Shown here: positions 50,480 to 59,973 of the stretch, piece after piece
Layout: every line of letters begins with the position of its first letter
Position numbering within the stretch: position 1 is the first letter of the stretch
DNA from: an uncultured Acidocella sp.
GTDB taxonomy: Bacteria > Pseudomonadota > Alphaproteobacteria > Acetobacterales > Acetobacteraceae
Assembly: GCF_946222605.1 (NCBI RefSeq)
Contig: NZ_CAMIIE010000014.1
Location: forward strand, 6,104-70,103
DNA: 64,000 bases
Reading direction: 5' to 3'
The notes under the pieces: model-generated
Told to the model about the DNA's origin: nothing
Databases searched by the model: none
What the model saw: the letters and a program-made list of their open reading frames with translations, nothing else
Translations under genes and position numbers: made by a program

Positions 50480-51907
50480 ATGAGCGCGACCAAAGACGAG
50501 ACACAACGCACAGGGCTGGCCGCCAGCCTCGCCCTGCGTTTCACCAGCTGGGCGGAATACTGGTTTCCGGACGCCTATATCTTCGCCGCGCTGGCGTTGA
50601 TTCTGGTGGCCGGCGCCGCATTGCTGATCGGCGCCAAGCCGGTGGCGGTGGTGGGGGCCTTTGGCGACGGGTTCTGGAGCTTCATCGTGTTCTCCATGCA
50701 GATGGCGTTCATCGTCATCACCGGCTACGTCATCGCCACCTCCGCCCCGGCGGCGCGGCTGATCAACTGGCTGGCCAGCCTGCCGCGCAGCGGGCCGGGG
50801 GCGGTGGCCTTCATCGCCTTCATCAGCATGGGCACCTCCTTCCTCAATTGGGGCCTCAGCCTGGTGTTCAGCGGGTTGCTGGCGCGGGCGATGGCGGCGC
50901 GCGGCGATTTGCGGATGGATTATCGCGCCGCGGGGGCGGCGGGCTATCTCGGGCTGGGCGCCACCTGGGCGTTGGGGCTCACCTCCTCGGCGGCGCAGCT
51001 GCAGGCCAACCCGGCCAGCCTGCCGAAGCCGCTGCTGGCGATCACCGGCGTGCTGCCCTTCACCCAGACCATTTTCCTCTGGCAGTCGATGACCATGGCG
51101 GTTGTGCTGGTGGTGGTCTCGGTGTTGATCTGCCGTTTCTCCACCCCGGTGGGGGAGAAGGCCGTCACCGCCGAGCAGCTGGGCATCGAGCCGGGGCTCG
51201 CGGTGCCGGTGCTGCCGCCGCGCACCCGGCCGGGCGAGTGGCTGGAATATTCACCGCTGATCACCATTCTGGTGGTGCTGCTGGCCGCCGGCTGGGGCTG
51301 GCAGCAATTCGCCGCCCACGGCGCCAATGCCATCGCCAACCTTAACACCTATAACCTGATCTTCCTGATGGCCGGGCTGCTGCTGCATTGGCGCCCGAAA
51401 GCCTTCCTCAACGCGGTGGCGAAGGCGGTGCCGGCGACGACCGGGGTGCTGATCCAGTTCCCGCTTTACGGCGCCATCGCCGCGATCATGACCACCGCCA
51501 AGGGAGCGGGTGGGCATAGCCTGGCCGAGCTGATCGCGCATGGCTTCGTGGCGGCGACGAGCACGGGCTCCTTCCCGGTGGTGATGGGCGCCTACTCCGC
51601 CATTCTCGGCTTCTTCGTGCCTTCGGGCGGCGGCAAATGGATCATCGAGGCGCCCTATGTGATGAAGGCGGCGGCGGATCTGAAGGTGCATCTGGGCTGG
51701 GCGGTGCAGGTTTACAACGCTGCGGAAGCGCTGCCGAACCTGATCAACCCGTTCTGGATGCTGCCGCTGCTGGGCGTGCTGTCGCTGAAGGCGCGGGATA
51801 TTGTCGGCTTCACCTTCCTGCAGCTGATCGTGCATGTGCCGCTGGTGCTGTTCATGCTCTGGCTCTTTGCCCAGACGCTGACGTTCGTGCCGCCGGTGAT
51901 GCCGTAA
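50480..51907 (+). CDS. atoE: Short-chain fatty acid transporter, AtoE family
   Basis: Inner-membrane carrier of 475 residues with about 12 hydrophobic segments. RFTSWAEYWFPDAYIFAALALILV at the N-terminus, MGTSFLNWGLSLVFSGLLAR, LQFPLYG-like IQFPLYGAIAAIM and FVPSGGGKWIIEAPYV near the C-terminus are hallmarks of AtoE. Such proteins take up acetoacetate and short fatty acids. The scoAB CoA-transferase at the left end of the window could use acetoacetate, but it is 49 kb away. The gene is followed by a hairpin-rich repeat and converges on the semialdehyde dehydrogenase. Confidence 0.92.
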   Translation: MSATKDETQRTGLAASLALRFTSWAEYWFPDAYIFAALALILVAGAALLIGAKPVAVVGAFGDGFWSFIVFSMQMAFIVITGYVIATSAPAARLINWLASLPRSGPGAVAFIAFISMGTSFLNWGLSLVFSGLLARAMAARGDLRMDYRAAGAAGYLGLGATWALGLTSSAAQLQANPASLPKPLLAITGVLPFTQTIFLWQSMTMAVVLVVVSVLICRFSTPVGEKAVTAEQLGIEPGLAVPVLPPRTRPGEWLEYSPLITILVVLLAAGWGWQQFAAHGANAIANLNTYNLIFLMAGLLLHWRPKAFLNAVAKAVPATTGVLIQFPLYGAIAAIMTTAKGAGGHSLAELIAHGFVAATSTGSFPVVMGAYSAILGFFVPSGGGKWIIEAPYVMKAAADLKVHLGWAVQVYNAAEALPNLINPFWMLPLLGVLSLKARDIVGFTFLQLIVHVPLVLFMLWLFAQTLTFVPPVMP

Positions 51908-51912
51908 GTTAT

Positions 51913-52043
51913 AAAAGTTTTTGGGGGTATGGGGAGTTTTTTCAAAAAGTCCCCATGAAGGTTTGGGGCGTTGGCACGCCGTTGCCACCATCCCAGACCT
52001 CTTTGCCGCTTTTTTGAAAAAAAGCGGCACCAAAAAACTTTTG
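51913..52043. repeat. Hairpin-rich intergenic repeat, copy A
   Basis: The element is bounded by AAAAGTTTTTGG (left) and CCAAAAAACTTTTG (right), which are inverted copies. Inside are a GGGGAGTTTTTTC/AAAAAGTCCCC hairpin (51931-51954), a GGTTTGGG/CCCAGACC pairing, and a strong hairpin GCCGCTTTTTT-G-AAAAAAAGCGGC (52005-52028). The right half matches copy B at 61453-61540. It lies between convergent genes and probably acts as a two-way terminator. Confidence 0.75.
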
Positions 52044-52065
52044 TTAACTTTTCAAGCTTTGCTTT

Positions 52066-53640
52066 TTACGCCAGCGTCAGCGTGCCGTCGATCCGCCGCG
52101 CGATCCCGTACGGATTCGCATCCCGTACCGCTTCCGGCAGCAGTTTTTCCGCGACATTCTGATAACAGACCGGCCGCAGAAACCGCCGGATCGCCAGCGT
52201 GCCGACGGAGGTGGTGCGCGCGTCCGAGGTGGCGGGGAAGGGGCCGCCATGCACCATGGCGTGACAGACCTCCACCCCGGTCGGCCAGCCATTCACCAGA
52301 ATCCGCCCGGCCTTTTCCTCCAGCAAGGGCAGCAGCTTGGCGAACAAAGCCTCGTCCGCCGCGGTCATGTGCACGGTGATGGTGAGCTGGCCTTCCAGCC
52401 CGCGCAGCAACGAAGCCAGCGCCTCATAATCTTTTCCCTCCACCAGCAAGCCGGCGGCGCCGAAAATCTCGTCCGCGAGGTTGGGGTTGGCGATGAAACT
52501 CTCCGCATTGGTGCGGAAGAACACCGGCTGCGCGGCATTGGCGCCGGTCTGCCCGGCGGCGAGCCGCTCCACCCCTTGGGTGGCTTCATGATGCGCGACG
52601 CCTTTTTCATACGCCGCCAGAATGCCCTTATGCAGCATGGTGGCGGCCGGGGCGGCATTGATGGCGGCGCTGGCGGCGGCCACGAAATCCTCCAGCCCGG
52701 CGCCGGGAGCGGCCAGCAGCAGGCCGGGATTGGTGCAGAACTGCCCGGCCCCCATGGTCAGCGAGCCGGCGAAGCCAGTGCCCAGCGCCGCGCCATTGGC
52801 GGCCAGCGCGCCGGGCAGAAGCAGCACCGGGTTGATGCTGCTCATCTCCGCGTAAACCGGGATCGGCTCCTGGCGTGCCGCCGCCAGCTTGCCCAAAGCC
52901 AGCCCGCCGCCGCGCGAGCCGGTGAAGCCCACCGCCTTGATCCGCGCATCGCTCACCAGCGCCTGGCCCAGCGCATCGCCAACGCCAAACAGCAGCGAGA
53001 ACACGCCCTCATGCAGCCCGGCCTCCCGCACCGCCGCCTGAATGGCGCGGCCGACCAGCTCCGACGTGCCGGGATGCGCCGGATGCGCCTTCACCACCAC
53101 CGGGCACCCCGCCGCCAGGGCGGAGGCGGTATCCCCACCCGCCACCGAGAAGGCCAGCGGGAAATTGGAGGCGCCGAACACCGCCACCGGGCCGAGCGGG
53201 ATCATCCGCAGCCGCAGATCCGGCCGGGGCAGCGGCTTGCGCTCCGGCAGCGCCGGGTCGATCCGCACATCCTGCCAGCCGCCCTCCAGCACCTCCTTGG
53301 CGAACAGCCGCAGCTGGCCGACGGTGCGGCCGCGCTCCCCCTCGATGCGCGCGCGCGGCAGGCCGGTCTCGGCGCAGGCGCGCTCCGTCAGCGCATCGCC
53401 CAGCGCGTCGATCTTCGCCGCCGCCAGCTCCAGGAACGCGGCGCGGGCCTGCGGGCTGGTGGCGCGGTAGGAGGCGAAGGCGGCCTGTGCCAGGGCGCAG
53501 GCGCGGGCCACATCCTCGGCCGTGGCCCCGCCATAAGCCGGCGCCAGCACCGCGCCGCTGCTGGCATCCACCCCGGAGAAGCTCTGTGCCGCGCCGCGCG
53601 CGGCCGTCGCGCCGATCAGTAAGTCGCCGGTCAGTTCCAT
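52066..53640 (-). CDS. Alpha-ketoglutarate semialdehyde dehydrogenase
   Basis: NAD(P)-dependent aldehyde dehydrogenase of 524 residues, the length of the sugar-acid KGSADH enzymes. FGASNFPLAFSVAGGDTASALAAGCP (cofactor and oxyanion Asn at about 155-180), YAEMSSINP with catalytic Glu265, and GAGQFCTNPG with catalytic Cys302. It oxidises 2-oxoglutarate semialdehyde, the product of the kdgD enzyme, to 2-oxoglutarate. It is not adjacent to kdgD and is divergent from a TPP enzyme gene. The start is ATG 53640 (MELTGDLLIG), preceded by GAGGAA; the long open frame upstream is antisense to the neighbour. Confidence 0.92.
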   Translation of the reverse strand: MELTGDLLIGATAARGAAQSFSGVDASSGAVLAPAYGGATAEDVARACALAQAAFASYRATSPQARAAFLELAAAKIDALGDALTERACAETGLPRARIEGERGRTVGQLRLFAKEVLEGGWQDVRIDPALPERKPLPRPDLRLRMIPLGPVAVFGASNFPLAFSVAGGDTASALAAGCPVVVKAHPAHPGTSELVGRAIQAAVREAGLHEGVFSLLFGVGDALGQALVSDARIKAVGFTGSRGGGLALGKLAAARQEPIPVYAEMSSINPVLLLPGALAANGAALGTGFAGSLTMGAGQFCTNPGLLLAAPGAGLEDFVAAASAAINAAPAATMLHKGILAAYEKGVAHHEATQGVERLAAGQTGANAAQPVFFRTNAESFIANPNLADEIFGAAGLLVEGKDYEALASLLRGLEGQLTITVHMTAADEALFAKLLPLLEEKAGRILVNGWPTGVEVCHAMVHGGPFPATSDARTTSVGTLAIRRFLRPVCYQNVAEKLLPEAVRDANPYGIARRIDGTLTLA

Positions 53641-53880
53641 GCCATGTTCCTCGATGTTGTCTAAAAATTTGTAATTGATTATAACCAATTTTGATCGGGC
53701 GCGCCATGGCGATCCCCCGCAAAAACGCCGCGCGAAAGATTGTTTTCTTGTGGTTGTCATTGTGCTCATGGCGGGTTTGAATGCGCGCCGTTCGCGGCAT
53801 GCGCCGTCTGTCCGCATCATGTCTTTCCTCGCGGCCCGGCGCGGCGGCCGCGATCTCACCCAGAACCGGAGCGCAGCGCG

Positions 53881-55554
53881 ATGCCTGACACCCTCACCCC
53901 CCAGCCCACGCAGGCCCGCAATGGCGGCTTCATCCTGGTCGATGCGCTGCGGCGCAACGGCGTCGATACCGTCTATTGCGTGCCGGGCGAGAGCTATCTG
54001 CCGGTGCTGGACGCGCTGCATGACACGCCCTCGATCCGCACCATCGTCACCCGGCATGAAGGCGCGGCCTCCAACATGGCGGACGCCTATGGCAAGCTGA
54101 CCGGCCGGCCCGGCATCTGCTTCGTCACGCGCGGCCCAGGTGCGACCCATGCCGCCAATGGCGTGCATACGGCGCGGCAGGATTCCACCCCGATGATCCT
54201 GTTCATCGGCCAGGTGGAGCGCGGCGCGATGGGGCGCGAGGGCTTCCAGGAAATGGATTACCGCCAGATGTTCGGCGGCGAGGCGACGAAATGGGTCACC
54301 GAGATCGACGATGCCGCGCGCATCCCCGAACTCGTCTCCCGTGCCTTCGCGGTGGCGATGTCCGGCCGCCCCGGCCCGGTGGTGATCGCCCTGCCGGAGG
54401 ATGTGATGTTCGCCACTGCCGCCCCGGCCCCCGCGCCTGCCGTGCGCATCGCCCATGCCGCACCGGATGCGGCGGCGATCGCGGAGATCGGCACGCTGCT
54501 GGGCCAGGCGAAGCGGCCGCTGGTGATCCTGGGCGGCACCGGCTGGGACGAGGCGGGCAGCAAGGCCTTCGCCCGCTTCGTGGACAGGTTCAACCTGCCG
54601 GTCGTCGCTTCCTTCCGCCGCCAGGATCTGTTCGATAATCGCGACCCGCATTATGCCGGCCAGCTCGGCCTGGGCACCGCGCCGGCCCTCACCCGGCGGG
54701 TGGAGGAGAGCGACCTGCTGCTGGTCATCGGCTCGCGGCTTTCGGAGAATGTTTCGGCGGCCTACACGCTGATCAAATCGCCGAAGCCGGCGCAGCCGAT
54801 GATCCATATTCATCCGGACCCGCAGGAGCTGGGCCGGGTCTATCAGGCGGATCTGCCGGTGCTGGCCGGGCTGTCCCTGGCGGCGCAGGCGCTGGCGGAA
54901 CTGCCCCCGCCATCCAGCATCCCCTGGGCGGACTGGACACAGGCCGCGAACGCCGATTACCGCGCCCACTCCACCCCGCGGCCCAACCCAGAGATCCAGG
55001 GCGTGGATCTGGCGCAGGTGATCGGCCATCTCAACCAAACGCTGCCGGAGAACGCCACCATCGCCAACGGGGCGGGGAATTATACGGTCTGGGTGCATCG
55101 CTATTACCGCTACCGCCAGCCGCGCACGGAGCTGGCCCCCACCAACGGCGCCATGGGCTATGGCCTCCCCGCCGCGGTGGCGGCGAAGCTGCAGGACAAA
55201 GAGCGCATCTCCATCTGTGTGGCCGGCGATGGTTGCTTCATGATGTATGCGCAGGAGCTGGCGACGGCGGTGCAGTTCAACGCCCCGTTGATCGTGCTGC
55301 TGGTGAACAACAATATGCTGGGCACCATCCGCATGCATCAGGAGCGCGAATATCCGGGCCGCGTCTGCGCGACGGATCTGCACAACCCGGATTTCGTGGC
55401 GCTGGCGAAGGCCTATGGCGCGCATGCCGAGCTGGTGGAGACAACCGACGCCTTCCCCGAAGCCTTCGCGCGCGCCCTGGCCGCCGGCAAACCGGCGCTG
55501 ATCGAGCTGCGCACCGACCCGAGGCAGATCACCCCCACGACGCGCCTGGCTTAA
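53881..55554 (+). CDS. Thiamine-diphosphate enzyme, acetolactate synthase large-subunit-like
   Basis: TPP-dependent enzyme of 557 residues. Catalytic Glu60 lies in TRHEGAASNMADAYGK, the FAD-region-like middle domain spans about 190-330, and the TPP motif GDG (449-451) leads to NNNMLG about 27 residues later. No small regulatory subunit (IlvN) is adjacent, so it may be a catabolic or non-biosynthetic relative (for example glyoxylate carboligase or an orphan acetolactate synthase-like). Start ATG 53881 has GGAG nine bases upstream. A 240-base gap separates it from the divergent dehydrogenase gene. Confidence 0.86.
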   Translation: MPDTLTPQPTQARNGGFILVDALRRNGVDTVYCVPGESYLPVLDALHDTPSIRTIVTRHEGAASNMADAYGKLTGRPGICFVTRGPGATHAANGVHTARQDSTPMILFIGQVERGAMGREGFQEMDYRQMFGGEATKWVTEIDDAARIPELVSRAFAVAMSGRPGPVVIALPEDVMFATAAPAPAPAVRIAHAAPDAAAIAEIGTLLGQAKRPLVILGGTGWDEAGSKAFARFVDRFNLPVVASFRRQDLFDNRDPHYAGQLGLGTAPALTRRVEESDLLLVIGSRLSENVSAAYTLIKSPKPAQPMIHIHPDPQELGRVYQADLPVLAGLSLAAQALAELPPPSSIPWADWTQAANADYRAHSTPRPNPEIQGVDLAQVIGHLNQTLPENATIANGAGNYTVWVHRYYRYRQPRTELAPTNGAMGYGLPAAVAAKLQDKERISICVAGDGCFMMYAQELATAVQFNAPLIVLLVNNNMLGTIRMHQEREYPGRVCATDLHNPDFVALAKAYGAHAELVETTDAFPEAFARALAAGKPALIELRTDPRQITPTTRLA

Positions 55555-55682
55555 ATGATTTTGGCGGCAACTTCCCCCTGTCGCCGAGGCCGGCCTTGCG
55601 CGATGCGGGGTGTTTACGCGCGCCGCCACCCTATATAAGCGGCGCCGCGCCACCCATTGGCGTGGCCAGAACGGGGAGCCGC

Positions 55683-56609
55683 ATGTCATCCATCATCACC
55701 GTCTCGGGGCTGCGCAAGGCCTACGATACCGGGTTCGTCGCCTTGGACGGGGTCGATCTCGACATCGCCAAGGGCGAGATTTTCGCCCTGCTCGGCCCGA
55801 ATGGCGCGGGCAAGACGACGCTGATCAGCATCATCTGCGGGCTGGTGCGCGCCAGCGCCGGCGAGGTGCGGATCGACGGGCACGAGATCAACCGCGATTA
55901 CCGCGCCGCGCGTTCCGCCATCGGGCTGGTGCCCCAGGATATCTCGCTGGAGATCTTCGCCACGGTCTGGGACACGGTGCGCTTCAGCCGCGGCCTGTTC
56001 GGGCTGAAGCCGGATAACGGCTTCATCGAGACGCTGCTGCGCGACCTGACGCTGTGGGACAAGCGCCATGCCCGCATTCTGGAGCTCTCCGGCGGCATGA
56101 AGCGCCGGGTGATGATCGCCAAGGCGCTGGCGCATGAGCCGAAGCTGCTGTTCCTGGACGAGCCGACGGCGGGGGTGGATGTGAATCTGCGCCGCGATAT
56201 GTGGGCGCTGGTGCGCAGCCTGCGCCAGCGCGGCGTCACCATCATCCTCACCACCCATTACATCCAGGAGGCCGAGGAGATGGCGGACCGGGTCGGCGTC
56301 ATCGCCGACGGCAAGCTGCTGCTGGTCGAGGCAACCGCCGCCTTGATGCACCGCTTCGGCAAGCGACGGCTGAGCCTGGAGCTGGCGCGGCCGCTGGCGC
56401 AGATCCCCGCTGCCTTGCGCCGCTGGACCCTGGAGCTGGCGGATGAGGGGCGCCGGCTGATCTATCATTTTGATGCCAACACAACCGAGAATGGCGTGCA
56501 GGACCTGCTGCGCGCCTTGGGCGAGCTGGGTGTGGAGTTCACCGATCTGGAAACCGGCCGCAGCTCGCTTGAAGAGATTTTCCTGAATTTGGTGGAGCAG
56601 AAAGCATGA
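55683..56609 (+). CDS. ABC-2 type transporter ATP-binding protein
   Basis: ATPase of 308 residues for a drug/polysaccharide-type exporter (NodI/YadG-like). Walker A GPNGAGKTT near 40, signature LSGGMKRRVMIAKAL, Walker B LLFLDEPTAGVD and ILTTHYIQEAEEMADR, then a C-terminal domain of about 80 residues ending SLEEIFLNLVEQKA, typical of this subfamily. ATG 55683 follows GGGGAG. It overlaps the membrane partner by ATGA. The substrate is unknown. Confidence 0.92.
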   Translation: MSSIITVSGLRKAYDTGFVALDGVDLDIAKGEIFALLGPNGAGKTTLISIICGLVRASAGEVRIDGHEINRDYRAARSAIGLVPQDISLEIFATVWDTVRFSRGLFGLKPDNGFIETLLRDLTLWDKRHARILELSGGMKRRVMIAKALAHEPKLLFLDEPTAGVDVNLRRDMWALVRSLRQRGVTIILTTHYIQEAEEMADRVGVIADGKLLLVEATAALMHRFGKRRLSLELARPLAQIPAALRRWTLELADEGRRLIYHFDANTTENGVQDLLRALGELGVEFTDLETGRSSLEEIFLNLVEQKA

Positions 56610-57379
56610 GTGCCCGCTTCAACCCGCGCGGCGTCTGGACGGTGTATCGCGCCGAGATGGCGCGCATGCGCCGCACCTTCTGGCAGAGCATCGCCACCCC
56701 GGTGATCACCACCATCCTGTATTTCGTCGTCTTCGGCGGGGCGGTGGGGTCGCATATGCACAGCGTGCAAGGTGTCGGCTATGGCGCCTTCATCGTCCCC
56801 GGCCTGATCATGCTCACGCTGCTGACGCAAAGCATCTCCAACGCCTCGGTCGGGTTCTATTTCCCGATCTTCACCAAGGCGATTTTCGAAATCCTCTCCG
56901 CTCCGCTTTCGGCCTTCGAGACGGTGACAGCCTATGTCGGCGCCGCGGCGACGAAATCCGTGCTGCTCGGGCTGATCATCCTGATCACCGCGAGCTTCTT
57001 CATCAAGCTGCAAATCCTGCATCCGGTCTGGATGGTGGCGTTCATGCTGCTCACCTCCATCACCTTCAGCCTGTTCGGCTTCATCATCGGCATCTGGGCG
57101 CGCAATTTCGAGCAGCTCTCGATCATCCCCGCCATCATCGTCACCCCGCTCACCTTCCTGGGCGGGGCGTTCTATTCCATCGACATGTTGCCGGAACCCT
57201 GGCGCACACTCAATCTGTTCAATCCGGTGGTGTATCTGATCAGCGGCTTCCGCTGGAGTTTCTATGGCGCGGCGGATGTAAGGGTGATGACCAGCCTGCT
57301 CTGCACGCTGGGCTTCATGCTGGCGTGTCTGACGGCGATCTGGTGGATTTTCCGCACCGGCTACCGGCTGAAGCCGTAA
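56606..57379 (+). CDS. ABC-2 type transporter permease
   Basis: Inner-membrane exporter subunit of 257 residues with six hydrophobic segments. YRAEMARMRRTFWQSIATPVITTILYFVVFG and GLIMLTLLTQSISNASVGFYFPIF with GGAFYSIDMLPEPWR are YadH/NodJ-type features. Its start overlaps the ATPase stop (ATGA). It converges on the EmrB gene; TGAAGCCG/CGGCTTCA (57369-57397) is a weak stem over both stop codons and no better terminator is seen. Confidence 0.9.
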   Translation: MSARFNPRGVWTVYRAEMARMRRTFWQSIATPVITTILYFVVFGGAVGSHMHSVQGVGYGAFIVPGLIMLTLLTQSISNASVGFYFPIFTKAIFEILSAPLSAFETVTAYVGAAATKSVLLGLIILITASFFIKLQILHPVWMVAFMLLTSITFSLFGFIIGIWARNFEQLSIIPAIIVTPLTFLGGAFYSIDMLPEPWRTLNLFNPVVYLISGFRWSFYGAADVRVMTSLLCTLGFMLACLTAIWWIFRTGYRLKP

Positions 57380-57394
57380 GGCCCCGAACCGGCT

Positions 57395-58903
57395 TCAATG
57401 CTCCGGCGGTGGCGCCGCCGCCGGCTTCACCTGCCGCAGCAGCGGCGCCAGGCACACCGCCAGCGCGAAGGCGGCGGCGATGGCGCAGAACGCATCCGCA
57501 TAAGCCATGGTCTGCGCCTGTGCGTAGGTGAGTTTCCACAGCAGTTTCAGCGCCCGGCCCGACCCATCCAGCTGGTCGCTGAAGCCTTGCAGCAAAGCGG
57601 GGATCTGCGGCCGCGCCATGGTCAGGTTCGAGGCCAGCACCATGAAATGGAAATTCGTGCGGTCATTCAGCACCGCCCCGCACAGCGCGATGCCCACCGC
57701 GCCGCCAAGATTGCGCATCATGTTGAACAGCCCGCTGGCATATTTCAGCCTTTCCGGCGGCAGGCTGCCCAGCCCCAAAGTCACCGAGGGCGCCACGCAG
57801 AAGACCTGCGGAAAGCCGCGCAAAATCTGCGGCACCAGCAATTGCTGCCAGCCCCATTCGCTGGTGATGTAGGAAAAGCTCCACATCCCCAGCCCGAAAC
57901 AGACCAGCCCGCCCATCATCAGCCAACGCAAATCCACCCGCTTGGCCAGGAAAATATAGCAGGGCACGCCAACAATCGAGGCTAGCCCGGTGGAGAAAAT
58001 CGCCATGCCGGTCTGCCAGGCGGAGAAGCCGCGCACATAGCCGAGAAAGAGCGGGGTGAGATAGATCGTCGCGAACATGCCGATGCCGACGATGAAGGAG
58101 AGCACGCAGCCGACGGTAAAGTTCAAATTCCCCAGCGCGCGGAAATCCACCACCGGGTTTTTCACCATCATGCTGCGAATGATGAAGGCGCCAAGCGACA
58201 GGCCCGCGACCCAGGCGCAGCGCGTGATGGTGGCATCGTCGAACCAGTTCCAGCGCGAGCCTTCCTCCAGGAAATATTCCAGCGTCCCCAGCCCCAGCGC
58301 CATCATCGCGATGCCGGGATAATCCGCATCGCGCAGCAGGCTGACATCGGCTGTGTCGATATCCACCAGCAGCGCGACGAAAACCGTCACCGCCAGGCCG
58401 GGGAGCAGATTCACATAGAACAGCCAATGCCAGTTCAGCGTATCGGTGATCCAGCCGCCGATCACCGGCCCCAGGCTGGGCGCGACGGAGGCGATGGTGC
58501 CGATCACCGCCGCCGCATAAACCCGCTTCTGGCCTTGGAAATAATGAAAGGACGAGGTGAAGACGGTGGGGATCATCGAGGCGCCGAGCAGCCCTTGCAG
58601 GGCGCGAAAGACGATCATGCTCTCGATATTCCAGGCCAGCCCGCAGAGCATGCTGGAGATGGTGAAGCCGGCGGCGGAGGCGGTGAACAGCCAGCGCGTG
58701 GAAAATACCCGGGTCAGCCAACCCGAGAGCGGAATCACGATGATCTCCGCGATCAGATAGGCTGTCTGCACCCAGCCGATCTCATCCTGCGCCGCCGAGA
58801 GCCCGCCGCCGATATCCTGCAAGGATGACGCGACGATCTGGATATCCAGCAAGGCCGCGAACATGCCGATGCACATCACCGCGAAGGGCAGGATCGCCTT
58901 CAT
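57395..58903 (-). CDS. emrB: MFS multidrug efflux protein, EmrB/QacA (DHA2) family
   Basis: Inner-membrane proton antiporter of 502 residues and 14 helices. MFAALLDIQIVASSLQDIGGGL is the DHA2 helix-1 motif (D at a key position), with WLTRVFSTRWLF (loop 2-3), and GPVIGGWITDTLNWHWLFYVNLLPG (motif C). It is the inner-membrane part of a tripartite pump with the adjoining HlyD protein, whose gene overlaps by ATGA. No outer-membrane TolC gene is in the window. The C-terminus ends about 15 residues short of some EmrB proteins. Confidence 0.9.
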   Translation of the reverse strand: MKAILPFAVMCIGMFAALLDIQIVASSLQDIGGGLSAAQDEIGWVQTAYLIAEIIVIPLSGWLTRVFSTRWLFTASAAGFTISSMLCGLAWNIESMIVFRALQGLLGASMIPTVFTSSFHYFQGQKRVYAAAVIGTIASVAPSLGPVIGGWITDTLNWHWLFYVNLLPGLAVTVFVALLVDIDTADVSLLRDADYPGIAMMALGLGTLEYFLEEGSRWNWFDDATITRCAWVAGLSLGAFIIRSMMVKNPVVDFRALGNLNFTVGCVLSFIVGIGMFATIYLTPLFLGYVRGFSAWQTGMAIFSTGLASIVGVPCYIFLAKRVDLRWLMMGGLVCFGLGMWSFSYITSEWGWQQLLVPQILRGFPQVFCVAPSVTLGLGSLPPERLKYASGLFNMMRNLGGAVGIALCGAVLNDRTNFHFMVLASNLTMARPQIPALLQGFSDQLDGSGRALKLLWKLTYAQAQTMAYADAFCAIAAAFALAVCLAPLLRQVKPAAAPPPEH

Positions 58904-59973
58904 TTGGTGTCAACGGAGGCGGTGACTGAAAGCCCCGGCCGCAACAACCCCAGCGTCCCCGCATTGCCCAGCAGCCTGATGCGCACCGGCACGCGCTGGA
59001 CGATCTTGGTGAAATTCCCGGTGGCGTTTTCCGCCGGCAGCAGGCTGAACACCGCGCCGGAGGCCGGGGCGAGGCTCTGCACCACCCCGTCGATTTTCGT
59101 GCCCGGCGATATATCCGCCTGAATCGCCACATGCTGGCCCGGCCGCATATGGGCCAGCTGGTCCTCCTTGAAATTCGCATCCACCCAAAGCCCGCTGGCC
59201 GGCACCAGCGAGATCAGCTGGCCGCCCGCCTTGGCGTAGTCGCCGACATGCGCGGCGCGGTCGCCCACCGTGCCGTCAAACGGCGCGCGGATCTGTGTGT
59301 AGGCGAGGTCCAGCGCGGCGGTTCGCGCCTGGGCCTGCGCGGCGGCGAGATTGGCCAGCGCCTGCTGCTGCTGGGTCTTGATCACAGCCTGCTGCGCCTG
59401 CGCCGCCTGCAAGGCCGCGCGCGCCTTCTGCGCCGCCGCTTGCGCCTGCGCGTAGGCGGTATCCGCCGCCTGCGCCTGCTGGGTGGAGACGGCGTTGCTG
59501 CGGGCCAGATCGCCGTAGCGCGTGCGGTTGGCGCTGGCCAAGGGCAGGGCGGCATCGGCCGAGGCAATCCCCGCCTGGGCCTGCGCCACCATCGCGCTCT
59601 GCAACACCGCCTGCGCGGCCAGATTGGCGATGGCCGCCTGCGCCGCCTGCACATCCGCCTGCGCCTTCGCCAGCGCCGCCTGGTAGGGGCGCTGGTCGAG
59701 CTGGATCAGCAGCTGCCCGGCCTTCACCGCCTGGTTGTCCTGCACCTCGACCGCGGTGATCAGCCCGCCCACCTGGGCCGCCAGCGGCGAGATATTGCCG
59801 CCGACATACGCATCATCCGTGCTCTGAATATACTGGCCATAAAGCCAGTCATTGACGCCCCAGGCGATGACCGCGGCACCCACCAGCGCCGCCCCGCCCC
59901 AGATCAGCCCGCGTTTCAAGCCCCGGCGTGGCAGCCGGGCGGGGGCAGGGGCCGCGCCCGCGCTGGCGCTCAT
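58900..59973 (-). CDS. emrA: Membrane fusion protein, EmrA/HlyD family
   Basis: Periplasmic adaptor of 357 residues anchored by one N-terminal helix (GLIWGGAALVGAAVIAWGV, about 20-38). The first lipoyl half is at IQSTDDAYVGGNISPLAAQVGG, and a long Ala/Gln-rich coiled-coil hairpin spans about 95-215. The second lipoyl half and beta-barrel follow, with ALDLAYTQIRAPFDGTVGD and LISLVPASGLWVDANFKE. It links EmrB to an outer-membrane channel. Upstream it overlaps an SDR gene by ATGA, so all three genes form one operon. Confidence 0.92.
   Translation of the reverse strand: MSASAGAAPAPARLPRRGLKRGLIWGGAALVGAAVIAWGVNDWLYGQYIQSTDDAYVGGNISPLAAQVGGLITAVEVQDNQAVKAGQLLIQLDQRPYQAALAKAQADVQAAQAAIANLAAQAVLQSAMVAQAQAGIASADAALPLASANRTRYGDLARSNAVSTQQAQAADTAYAQAQAAAQKARAALQAAQAQQAVIKTQQQQALANLAAAQAQARTAALDLAYTQIRAPFDGTVGDRAAHVGDYAKAGGQLISLVPASGLWVDANFKEDQLAHMRPGQHVAIQADISPGTKIDGVVQSLAPASGAVFSLLPAENATGNFTKIVQRVPVRIRLLGNAGTLGLLRPGLSVTASVDTK

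Noticed and set aside
53641..55689. Long minus-strand open frame continuous with the semialdehyde dehydrogenase, giving an apparent 1207-residue protein
   Set aside because: It is antisense to the TPP enzyme, has Arg/Gln/His-rich composition and no domain. The real gene starts at ATG 53640, which has a ribosome site and matches family length.
57369..57397. TGAAGCCG/CGGCTTCA stem over the stop codons of the ABC permease and emrB
   Set aside because: The 8-bp stem has a 13-base loop and no T-run on either side, and it lies inside coding ends; too weak to list as a terminator.
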